From assembly GCA_010356995.1 (NCBI GenBank), contig ML996691.1:221299-285298 (forward strand): 64,000 nucleotides of DNA. Reading direction: 5' to 3'. The first letter of the stretch is position 1. Each line of letters begins with the position of its first letter. The notes beneath the pieces are model-generated. The model had not been told where the DNA came from. It saw nothing but the letters and a program-made list of their open reading frames with translations, and made no database searches. The translations under genes were made by a program, and so were the position numbers. This DNA comes from Trichodelitschia bisporula. Lineage: Eukaryota; Ascomycota; Dothideomycetes; Phaeotrichales; Phaeotrichaceae. Below are positions 23,153 to 33,899 of the stretch, piece by piece.

Positions 23153-24451
23153 TCAAACAATAATATACACCACCAGCCCACCCACCGCCGCCAGCACCCC
23201 CATCCGCAGACAAGAACGCATTTCCCCCGCTGCCGACACCGGCACCTTCGTAGTACTCGCCACCTGCGGCGCAGCCGTAATAACACTAGACGCGAAAGCC
23301 GACGAGTCCCGCTCCCAAACCAGCAGCGAGGAAGAGGGCGACGCGGACGGGAATGTCATCTATACCGGTCAGTATTAGTACGCGAAAGCGCGGGGATGAG
23401 TCTTCTTACGCACACTGGCCGAGCTGGGCGGCACCACCTTTCCGGACGAGGATACGGTCCATCCGCTCGGGAGCCCGGGGTAATTGGCGTATGTCGCCGT
23501 GGACAGCGTGGTTGCCTGCGGCACCCAGGGGTACACCGAGGGGGTGGTGTAGCTGGTGGTGTCGCGGTGCGTGCCCTGGAACACGATTGGCTGGCCTGAG
23601 GACACGCTCGTCACGGCCGGCGCGTTGTCGACTACTTTGCTCCCGCCGGAGTTGACGCTCCCGCCCGCTGCGCTGATGTCCTGCCACGTTCCGCTCGTGC
23701 CCTTGTAGCTGTACTGCGTGCCCGTGGAGTAGTCCTGCACGCTCACGCTCTTAACGTACATGGAATACGGGCCCGCGGCGTAATTCGTCGCGCCGCCGGC
23801 CCAGGTAATCGTGCCTGCGGAGTTGGAGGCGTCGCCACCGCTCCACGCGCCGATCTTGACTTGCATCGGCGTTTGAGGGTACTGGCCTGCCTCGGCGGTG
23901 GAGGGCGTGAGCGAGCGCACCGTCACGCCGTCGATCTGCCACAGAATCTGGTTCGCGGTCCAGTCGATCGTGTACCGCTTGTAGCCAGATTGAGACCCGG
24001 AATCAGCGTGGAAGGCACCGCGGTTGTACGTCGTAGTCTGGCCCTTGCCGAAGTAATTGCTCTGCACCTTGTCCGCGTCGGCGCCGAGCCATTCCCAGTC
24101 TATTTCGTCGAGGGAGTCGGATTGGAGCACCACGCTGCTGACGATGCCGACGCCGGGCGCGGCTTTGAGGAGGACTTCGACACGCCCGAACATGATGTAC
24201 CACTTTGAGGTGATTTGCGGCGAGTCGCCGGATTTGGCGACGGTGAAGGCTACACCGTCGCCGTTGTAGGTTGGGTTGCCGGAGGGGGTGAAGCTGTCTG
24301 ACGCGCCCTTTGTGAAGTCGATGGAGACGGAGCGGCCGAGGGCGGAGTCGGCGGGGCAGCCGGTTGTGTAAAGGGGGTTGCAGTTGCTGTACGTTTGCGC
24401 GGCAGAGAGGGAGGTGAGGGCGGCGAGGGTCGTGAGGGAGAATAACCGCAT
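23153..24451 (-). CDS. Crh-like cell-wall transglycosylase, GH16, GPI-anchored
   Basis: Exon 1 (24451-23414) and exon 2 (23359-23153) give 414 residues. A signal peptide (MRLFSLTTLAALTSLSAAQ) precedes CNPLYTTGCPADSALG and the GH16 fold. The catalytic motif DEIDWEWLG (ExDxE type) is near residue 115-125. There is no chitin-binding CBM18, so it resembles Crh1 rather than Utr2. Family members join chitin to beta-1,6- or beta-1,3-glucan at the outer face of the plasma membrane. A Ser/Thr-rich tail leads to a hydrophobic end (GVLAAVGGLVVYIIV) fitting a GPI signal. The intron has two possible donors four bases apart: GTGCGT gives this model, while GTAAGA gives a shorter tail (stop at 23286-23288) that is also hydrophobic. 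The choice is open. Confidence 0.93.
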
Positions 24452-26876
24452 GGTGAGTAGAGGATGTGTGATGCGTGGTAAGTGGCAAGTGGTAAGTGTG
24501 CGGACGGGGTAGTTGTCGAGTACGACCGGGTTGGGCGACTAAGTTACTGGAATGGGTGGTGGTGGTGGTGGAGGGGGGTGTTGATGCTTGTGTTGATGTT
24601 AGATTCCGGTGAAGTGGATGGGAAACGGAAGGCAAGCTGCAGGAGGGCTAGGTTTAAGAGCAAGCTGTCCAGCCATCGAATATTCACATAATTAATTCTC
24701 CCCTTTCCTGCCCTGCTATAGAATTCTTTTGCCAGCGTGTCGCGCAATGAGCGCATCTGTTTGGTGTTGAAAACGACGTGGCTGGGCGGGGGCATGGGGG
24801 AGGTGGTTGGCGTGTGGCTGGGGGGGATCTCGGCGATGAAGCTCGCGCCACTCCGCAGCACCTCCATTCACCCAGTCGCCCCAGTGACCATTCAGGCGCT
24901 CGAGTGACAGTCAGCCTCAATTCATGCCTTGTGTTTTTCAGCCGGTCGCTAAATGCCCGCGACGCCCGGAGCAAAAGGTGGCGCCAAGGGCTGGGAGAAA
25001 TGGCCGATCTGTTTGACGCCTTGCCCAGAGCTGCGTCATCGCCAACGAAACAATTGCACCGCAGGAGCCGGCATACGAGGAAGAAGCGGGATGCAGACTG
25101 GAAACAAACAGCGCAGAACAGCTAGAGTACCCACTTCCCTTCGTTATGGTCCTTCGCCAATGCCTCGCCCACGAGGCGATGCGGAGTGCATCTCGACCAA
25201 CGACGAGAAGCTGCGCGAGCTGCAAGAGCTCCGACGGGATGCAAAATCCATGGACACCCGCAGCTGGACTCGGCGCCTGGACTCGACTTCCTGAAAAGAA
25301 GGTGAAGAAAGGGATTAACTTGCTGTTGATAGACTTTTCGGTTGACGCGATTACCCCATCGAATTCGCGATGCTGCGCGGCTAGGCCCAAATGGAAGTGC
25401 GGAGAGAATGCGCTGAACAAAATGTCGGTGGCACAGAAAAGTCGGCGGACGAACGTGATGTGACGGAATACGTGTACGTACGCGCGCTGCACGGCACGAA
25501 CGGGAAGAGAGGACAGAAAAACGTAATTTGACGTGAGAGAGCGAAGCAGAGTTGCAGGCTGGATTGTTGGATGGTTGGATAATGGGAAAGACGAGGAAGC
25601 CGAATTGTCAGCTCGGGACTCGGGACTCGGGGATCGTGAAATCTGGAGCGCTGACGAACGAGAACAGAAGGCTTGTATGACTGAATGACTGAGCGGCTAG
25701 GTTAGTGACAAGTCGCTTGTTGTTGAGTCGAGAGGGGCCATCACGAGACGGCAAGTGGAGGCAAGGGGCGGTGCCGTTTCTGGTGGGCGGGTGACCCTCT
25801 GCGTTCCTGAAAAAGAGGAGCCTTGAGCTTTTGGCGGCATCGTGAACTCGTGAAGTGAGCTGCATGGGACCAGCACCCCTAAGGCGCCTCACTAACCAAA
25901 GGCCCGGGGGCAGCTTTTGGCTGACTGGCGCTTCGCTCAGGAACACGACTTTCTCATGCTTGAGAGGTGCAGCGAATGCACCGGAATGCCGGAGTCGTGG
26001 CGCAGCTCGTCCCTTTTGAAGCTGTCGAGTGACCTGGGATCAGTGCTAGGTCGTAACAGAGCATCCAGTGACTGGGGACAATGCGCTACTTCGGGGCGAG
26101 GCAGAGTTGATATAAAAGGCTGACCTTCACGATGCTTCTTGTTTATTTTTCCCTTGAGCTTCAATCGTGCCCTTACTGTCAGACTTGCTTACATCATTGG
26201 CCCTTCTCACCATCAATTGCCGAAGGAAGGAACGTTCCACCGTCCACAAGCTCTCTCCATACCCCTCATCATCCCTCTTCTACCCCTCCATATCTCCACA
26301 TCTCCACAATCTCAATTCATACCCGCCTACCTCTCCACATAATCCCCTCCGGCCGGCAATTATCGGCCTTCCTTACGCCCACGTACCTTACCGCCACCCG
26401 GTCCCTTCCCGAGAAAAGCAGCGTCATACGTGCCCCAGGCCTGCAGTAGCGCGGCCTGATTCGACCCAGGGATTGCTTCCCTCCAGACCGCAACATCGTC
26501 CTCTCACCCAAAGAAAAACACTCTCCGCGAGAAAAAGGTTAGCAATGCCCTATTCGCAGAACCCAATGTCGCACCGGAACCCTACCCTATCTCCCCGGGC
26601 ATCTGTAACAGTCAGCTCTGAGCCTGACTGTTATCAGCCCCGCGGCCAGTGCCCCGCCCTTACTGTACAAATATTCCGCGGCAACCGCTTTGTCCATTCT
26701 CCCTTGCGCCTTACTTCTTCTTTTATTCCGAGATTAGAGTTCTGTGTCAATTGGACTGCTGTGGTTGTTTTCTGTCTTCTGAGCTGCTGCTGACACTGTC
26801 AAAGTCCGCACTGCAGCCTTACTCTCAGCCTCTTTCAGCCTCGAAACACTCCCCCACCTAGAGAGCTTTGCCCGTC
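24452..26876. other. Long intergenic region upstream of NAD-GDH
   Basis: About 2.4 kb between the divergent Crh-like and glutamate dehydrogenase genes. No credible coding region is seen. A TATA-like site lies at 26111 and C/T-rich DNA follows from about 26200, suggesting a long transcribed leader for the dehydrogenase gene that may itself contain introns or short upstream frames. Confidence 0.45.
26111..26119 (+). promoter_or_regulatory. TATA-box candidate for the NAD-GDH gene
   Basis: TATAAAAGG, a strong TATA match, followed by pyrimidine-rich DNA. It is about 766 bp before the start codon, so if used the leader is long or contains an intron. Confidence 0.4.
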
Positions 26877-29800
26877 ATGTCGGACACCCCGCAAATCGAT
26901 GGGGCAGCCGCTGGCAATGTCAACCCCCCAATTCTCCATAACAAGCTCCTCGAGCAAGTCATCCGTACACCGGACCGCATGCCGTCCCCACAACCCACAC
27001 ACCTGTCGGTTCCTGGCACCGCCACGCCCACACGCGTGCTGTCAGAGTCGGGTTCCGGATATGTAGCGCCCAAGTTCGAGGGCAAGGAAAGACAAATGGA
27101 ACAGTACGCTGGATTGTGGAGGGGGGGAGTCTTGCCGGAGCTAATAATTGCAGAGTGATGGACGCACTGGAAGAAAAACAGTTCATCCCGGACTACTTCG
27201 TTGAGTCGGAGACCAAGTGGTTCTACCACGAACTCGGCATTGACGATATGTACTTTCAAACGGAGACTGTCGATGCGTAAGTGCCGTTCGGTGTGAGCGA
27301 TTTCCTCGACTCACCTTTCGTAGCATTGTTTCACACATCCATTCGCTCTATGCGGCAAAGATTGCTGCTTGGGCGCGAGACGACAAGCGCCTCGAGATAC
27401 GGCTCGACAAGGAGGCTCCGGATCATGCCGTGTACATTGACACGAGCAAGCCGGGCGTCAGTGTCGTCAACGGCCCGCGCTACGAGCAGCGCATTGACGA
27501 AAAATACCTCAACATCTCGACGCCCAAGTTGAGCTACCGCGTCGAGACTTTCCGCTCTGAGAGTCTGCTTCCCGGTGGCCAGGACCAACAGCTGCGCTGC
27601 TACTTTGTGTACCAATGCCAATTCGAGGATCCCAACCCAGAGCCAGGAGAGACGGCCATCGACAAGCTAGGCGAGAAGCGCTTCCTGCAAAAGGTCACCA
27701 ACAACACCAAGGAGATCTATCAGCTGCTCCTCCAGAAAGCAGTTGGCCGGACTGGGCCGGTGATTGAATACTACGACATTGAGAACTCGGTCGAGAAGCG
27801 CTTGGTCATTGCCTACAAGCAGGGTTCGGCCATGGGGCTGTTCAGCGCGCTGAGCGACCTGGTATGTCAAATCCCCGTTTCTGAGACATGCCTAACGCTT
27901 GCAGTACCACTACTATGGCCTCACATCTTCTCGGAAATATGTCGGTAAGTGTAATGCATACAACGATTAACGGGAAGCTTACGAGAACAGAGCAATTTGC
28001 GAACGGCTACACGGTCATGAGCGTCTACCTCAAGCCGGCTCCCGGAATCAAGACATCACCACGCTTCCCGTCCATTGAGTCTTCCATTCACCAAATCGTC
28101 AAGGAGATCTCGCTCCTGTACTGCATTCCGCAGAACAAGCTCCAGGCTCACTTTGCAACCGGCCGGCTGAGTTTGCAGGAGACGATTTACGCCCACTGCG
28201 TGTGGGTATTCGTCAGCCACTTCCTTAACCGCCTCGGCAACGAGTATAACGCCCTGACGTCCATCCTGGAATCTGGAAACAGCGTCCATGCCGAGCTGCT
28301 GAGCAAGCTCAAGCGCAGGCTGCGCAACGAAACCTTCACCTCGGATTACATCCTGGAAATCATCAACCAGTACCCGGACCTTATCCACTCCCTCTACTTG
28401 ACATTTGCAAATGCGCACTATGTCCAGACGCGGGGTGAGATGGATGACTTTCTGCCGACCCTCAGCTATCTCCGCATCCAGGTTGACCGCATTCTAGATG
28501 ACACGGAAATCCAGGCGCTCATCTCGAAGACGGCCATCAACGAACACCACGAACTGGTCATGAATTCATTCTACCTTTTCAACAAGAGCGTGCTCAAGAC
28601 CAATTTCTACACGCCCACCAAGGTTGCGCTGAGCTTCCGTCTGAACCCCAGTTTCCTTCCTATCGAAGAGTACCCCCAGCCTCTCTACGGCATGTTCCTC
28701 GTCATCAGCTCCGAGTTCCGTGGCTTCCACCTCCGCTTCCGCGACATTGCGCGGGGAGGCATCCGCATCGTCAAGTCCCGAAGCCAGGAGGCCTACGCCA
28801 TCAACGCGCGGTCACTGTTTGACGAAAATTACAACCTCGCCAACACCCAGCAGCGCAAGAACAAGGACATCCCCGAAGGCGGGTCCAAGGGCGTGATTCT
28901 GCTCGATGTCAAACACCAGGACAAGGCGCGGGTAGCCTTTGAAAAGTACATTGACAGCATCCTGGATCTGCTGCTCCCGCCGACGAGCCCTGGCATCAAG
29001 GACCCGATTGTCGATTTGTACGGCAAACCCGAGATCCTGTTCATGGGCCCGGACGAGAACACGGCCGATCTTGTCGACTGGGCGACGGACCATGCACGAG
29101 CACGCGGCGCCCCCTGGTGGAAGTCGTTCTTCACGGGCAAGAGCCCGCGTCTGGGCGGCATCCCGCATGACCGGTACGGCATGACGACGCTGTCGGTGCG
29201 CGAGTACGTACTGGGCATCTACCGCAAGCTCGGGCTCGACGAGTCCAAGGTGCGCAAGCTGCAGACAGGTGGGCCAGACGGCGATCTCGGGTCCAACGAG
29301 ATTCTGCTCGGCAAGGAGCAGTACATTGCCATTGTGGACGGGTCTGGCGTGCTCGTTGATCCCAACGGTATCGATCACGAGGAGTTGGTCAGCCTTGCTC
29401 GTGGCCGCAAAATGATCTCGCACTTTGATATTTCAAAGTTGTCGCCCCAGGGCTACCGCGTACTGGTCGAGGAGACGGACGTCACGCTGCCGTCGGGTGA
29501 GCTCGTGAACAACGGCACCAGCTTCCGGAACACCTTCCATCTGCGGCCGGAGTCGTACGACATGTTTGTGCCGTGCGGCGGGCGGCCCGAGTCGATTGAC
29601 ATCAGCAGCGCGAACAAGCTGATCCGGGACGACAAGTCGCTGATTCCGTACATCGTCGAGGGCGCGAACCTGTTCATCACGCAGGACGCAAAGCTGCGCC
29701 TCGAGCACGCAGGCTGCATCCTGTTCAAGGACGCGTCGGCCAACAAGGGTGGCGTAACGTCATCATCGCTCGAGGTGCTGGCGTCGCTGTCTTTTGACGA

Positions 29801-30385
29801 TGAGGGCTTCATTGAGAACATGTGCATCCGCGAGGACGGCACGGCGCCCGCGTTTTACGACAACTACGTCAAGGAAGTGCAGAGCGTGATCCAGCGCAAT
29901 GCGCGCCTCGAGTTCGAGGCCATTTGGCGCGAGCACGAGCAGACGGGTGAGCTTCGCAGCTTGCTGAGCGACAAGCTCAGCCTGGCGATCACGAAGATGG
30001 ACGAGGAACTGCAGAGCTCGGATCTGTGGGATAATGAGGGGTTCCGGCGCGCCGTGCTGAGCGATGCGCTCCCCAAGCTGCTGCTGGACACGATTGGGTT
30101 GGACACGATCCTGAAGCGGGTGAGTTTCGACTCTGGCTTGTTTGGGTTGCGCGTTTTCTGACGGGCGGCTAGGTGCCTGATAATTACCTGCGGGCCATCT
30201 TTGGCAGTTATCTCGCCAGTCGGTTCATTTATGAATGCGGCATCAGTGCGAGCCAGTTTGCCTTCTTCAGCTTGTAGGTTTTTGCCTTTCCCCTGCCCGT
30301 TTTTGGGTGTTTGGATTGTTTCGCAGGCTAACTCGTACCCAGCATGAACAAGCGCATGGCGGCGCTGCGGGCGCACAGTGGATAA
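26877..30385 (+). CDS. GDH2: NAD-specific glutamate dehydrogenase (large type)
   Basis: Seven exons (26877-27103, 27154-27276, 27324-27861, 27905-27944, 27991-30119, 30173-30273, 30343-30385) give 1066 residues, close to the ~1090 of yeast Gdh2. Introns are 43-69 nt. The enzyme oxidises glutamate to 2-oxoglutarate and ammonia with NAD, for growth on amino acids as carbon source. The N-terminal half is the long regulatory part of this class. The catalytic core includes RDIARGGIRIVKSRSQE and, near residue 600, IPEGGSKGVILLD. The NAD-binding fold has TGGPDGDLGSNEILLGK near residue 740 and IVDGSGVLVDPNGIDHEE. The C-terminus ends QFAFFSFMNKRMAALRAHSG, seen only after the last two introns are removed. 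The start is the ATG giving MSDTPQIDGAA. Confidence 0.97.
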
Positions 30386-31520
30386 GGTGAATTCTTGGGA
30401 GTACTGGGTTATGAAAGGACCTTAGGTCTCTGTTCATGGAGATTAAGGAGAGTAATATCTTGTATGAAAGTGCGGCCCTAATTGGAAACGGGTTCGCGCG
30501 GTTGCGGCTTTGGTTTCTGTCTCTTCTACTTCATAGACTTGCTCTTCAAAAAGGCCAGGAAGCGGGGGAAACTGGGGAAGGACTGGCATGGAGGGAGGGC
30601 TTCCAAAATAAAATGGCAGTGCATCCTCTGTCTCTACATGTTGATAAGAAGACTTAACTTGGTCATGCCTCTCGTACTCTTTGTCTAGGGAATGATAGGA
30701 GTTTAGGCAGTGTTTACGTCGCAGAGCGCGAGGGAAAAGCGGTGGGATGGAAGAGGGGGGGGGACGTGGAGGAGAAGTGGGAGGAGAGTGGGAGAGTGGG
30801 CGACACGCGCAGAGCGCAGCGCTGGGGAGGGCAGCACTCCCCCCCCCGCCCTCCCTCCCTCCGCTCTCTCGAACTCACTCTCTCCTCTCTCTCCCTCTTC
30901 CCACACACAACCCACAACAAACCAAGTCCAAGTCCATTTCATCTCGCACGAAAACCAAATCTTCCCATCCCGCTACCACTATCTTCAGAAATCAGGTATG
31001 TCGCCTTCACGCTCTCTCCCCCTCTATCAAAACAATCGTCGTGGCCCATCCCAACACTCCGCGCGCGTCGTCCCCGCTCGCTCGAACGAGCTGCGCAGCG
31101 CAGCGCATCGCTCACGAAGCCATCACGAGCCTCGTCGCAGCGCGCTGCCTGCGCGTTCATCGCTAGCGGTTTTGGTATTTTGACTCTTTGTGTGTCCCTC
31201 GCGCGCGCGTTACGCGCAAGCGGGCGGGCACCCGCCGTGGATGAGGGCGAGGCGAGGCAGATGCGTGGCTCAGCGCAGCCCGCATGCGCCCGAGCCCACA
31301 ACAACACCGCGACACCCACCCCCACCGCACTACCACCTTGACATCTCTCACCATACTCGGCATATCACTAATAGCGATAGCAGACGCGTCGCGCCCTGCC
31401 CCGCTGCCAAAACAAGCTTCGAGCATCCCGCCCGGCCTACCGACTTAAGCTTAACAGCACCCCGCCTACCCGTCCACCCCACCGCCTCCCCAGCAACCTA
31501 CCCACCCACGCACCTCCGCA
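30386..31520. other. Intergenic; probable promoter and 5' leader of the basic-protein gene
   Basis: C/T-rich and G-rich simple stretches at about 30750-30910 precede a leader with a GTATGT donor at about 30995. A matching acceptor (CCTCCCCAG) lies near 31492, just before the ATG at 31521, so a 5' UTR intron of about 0.5 kb is likely. Short frames here are low complexity. Confidence 0.4.
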
Positions 31521-31978
31521 ATGTCGACCGCCACCGCCCCCCCCCCCACCGCGCCAACCAGCACTCGCGAAACGCGCTCCAAGACCGGGCACTCCAAGCC
31601 GCGCGTCCTCGCCGACGAACTGCCCGCAGCGCCGGCACCCAAGAAGCCAGCTGCAAAGCCCAAGAAGGCCCCCGCAGCCAACACCTCCAAGCCGCGCGCG
31701 AAGAAGGTGGCGACCGGCAGGGTGGAGAAGAAGACGGCGGAGAAGGCGGAGAAGGTGAAGAAGACGGTGGAGAAGGGGGTGGAGAAGGTGGAGAAGAAGG
31801 GGAAGGGGATTAATGGGGTGGAGAAGAAGACTAAGGTATGTTTTATATGGGGGGGGGGGACTCCGAAAGGGGGTGTGGGGATGATGGGCTAATGTGTATA
31901 CAGGCTGCTGCTGCTCCGAAGGAGAAGAAGCCCAAGGCTGCACCGAAGCCGAAGGCGACGAAGGCTACTAAGGCGTAG
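31521..31978 (+). CDS. Small Lys/Ala/Pro-rich basic protein, histone-H1-tail-like
   Basis: Exons 31521-31835 and 31904-31978 flank a 68-nt intron (GTATGT ... ATACAG) that splits between codons, giving 129 residues. The protein begins MSTATAPPPTAPTSTRETRS and then is mostly Lys, Ala, Pro and Glu: runs such as KKPAAKPKKAP and EKVKKTVEKGVEKVEKK, ending APKPKATKATKA. The repeated EKVKK units could form a charged helix. Such tails resemble linker histone ends, but no globular H1 domain is present, so it is not called H1. The composition suggests a nuclear, nucleic-acid-associated protein. Repeated Lys codons explain the low complexity; the clean intron and tail support a real gene. Confidence 0.65.
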
Positions 31979-33899
31979 TTTTGCGATCTTTCGTGTGCAT
32001 GACGATGATAGGGCCGCGACTGGGTTCGTTTCACGGGTCTAACAGGGTAACGGATGGGCTCTGAACGGGAGGAGGCACGGAGTGTGGTGGTCATGACCTG
32101 CTATTGTCCTTTGTTTCTGAGGGTTTTCGCGTAGGTGGGATAACGGATGGGTTTGTGAGGATCGGGCTTGCGTTTATCTCCTTGTTTTTATCGTGCTTCT
32201 TTGCGCCCCTGTCTCTGTTTTGATGTTTCCCACTCCTTTTCGCCTTTTGCTTGCTCCCCCTACCCCCCTCTCCCTTGCTCTTTATGTTGTTTGCCCCCCC
32301 CCTCCCGGTGTGGCCCCTGGTGTAGTGATGATTCGTCTTTGTCGCGCGCGCACGCATACGCTCCTTACCGCCTCTTTTCTTTAGTTTGCGTGTTTCAGTG
32401 GATATGGCTCGGCGCGGAGTGGAACGGTCTACGGGAATGGGATGGGACTGGAAACGAGATGTAAGATACCCGGGATTGGTTAGTGTCTGATTGTACGGCG
32501 GGGAGGGTGGGGAAATGGGGGGCGAAGTGGGGAGAGGGGAAGAGTGGAGAGGGGGAGGGGGGATGGGGATGATGAGGGACGGGTGAACTGGCGACGGATA
32601 TCTCTATCATGACTTTTCTGATCTCTTGTTGCTTTTTTTGGCTTTGCGTGTGCGCGTTGGCTTAGCTGTTTTGCGTAATTCAGGGGCCTCTTTTTTCTCT
32701 CAGTGGTGGCAATAGTGGAGTGTGGAGTGTGGAGTGAGGTTTGTGAATGAGGGGTGGTGAGGCGGGTGTGGGTGAGGGGTATGTTCCCGTCTTCTGGTGC
32801 GGATGCCGGCTTACGGTGATAGTCCGCTTGTCTACTCGGATTGTGCGTGAGATCCCGTCGGACGGTCAAGCGCGTCGGCGAGCTGCTGGCTTGATGTCGG
32901 GACAAACTCACGCTCCTATCCGAACTCATCCCGTTCTGGGGATATATACCCCGTCTCTCCTCCGCGCATTCAGCAAAATATATACACCTCTCCTTCTCAG
33001 TATATACGCTCTTTGCTCGTTGATTAGCCCTCACGGCGTCCATCTCATCCTGATCCACCTATTATATCTTACATATCCTTCCCAAAGCATGGCAGCTTGC
33101 CGCCCCGGGTCGCAGTGTCTGGTCTCTACTATCACCACCAACCCTTTGCGCACCTTCCATTCCGCTCTCCTTCCTACATTTTCGATTCCTCTTCTCCCGG
33201 CCTGGGCATTTGATCCGGGACGTAGTTCGCAGTTCGCGTCCGCCGCGGAGAACTCCTCAGTTTGCAGCGATGGGCGCTTCAGTCATACCGGAGGCACATC
33301 TCTCGTGCCGGGGTGAAGAGCCTCTGGAATCTTCCCCTTCGTCTTTCGTTGCCATGTGCCCTTGCATCGATACCTCCAAGTTACGGGGTGTGAGCTATCT
33401 CATCGTTGATGAGAGGAGATGATTGGGAAACGACAGCTGGCGTGGATTGACCAGCGCCTTCGGCAAGTGTATCCTCCCTCCTCCTCGCTCTTGGTGTAAA
33501 AAGCCGGAATGAACCCTTGGGTGGTGTGAATGTCATTCTGTGAGGTGATTTCTACCAACTACCTTCGGGGGCGGAGAAGGGCTGGCACAATACTGCCGAA
33601 GCAACTCTTGGAACAGATCACAGGGTTTCCGGTCCGTGGACGTGGGTATGTCACCCTCCTCCCCCTCAAGTGCGCTGGACTAACACGGGCAGGAACCGAA
33701 GTCACTTGCCACACCCCTGGTTCATTCCCGTGGTTCTTCTCCGGCTGAACGCTGCATCTGGCGCGAAGCCATTCGTCCAGCCACGTTGGGGGGGGGCATC
33801 GTGCCCGGGGCATCTCTGTCGTTCGGGCTCAGCCTGGCGGGACGGACCGATTGAGCGCAGGTCCTTGGTGTTGCTGTCAACTCGGACGTCAACATGCAA
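31979..33899. other. Intergenic, no gene seen
   Basis: T/G/C-rich DNA with many short frames of low complexity. A TATATATAC-like stretch occurs near 32940-33005. Nothing is recognised. Confidence 0.45.

Noticed and set aside
28812-29842. Minus-strand frames opposite NAD-GDH
   Set aside because: Shadows of the dehydrogenase exon.
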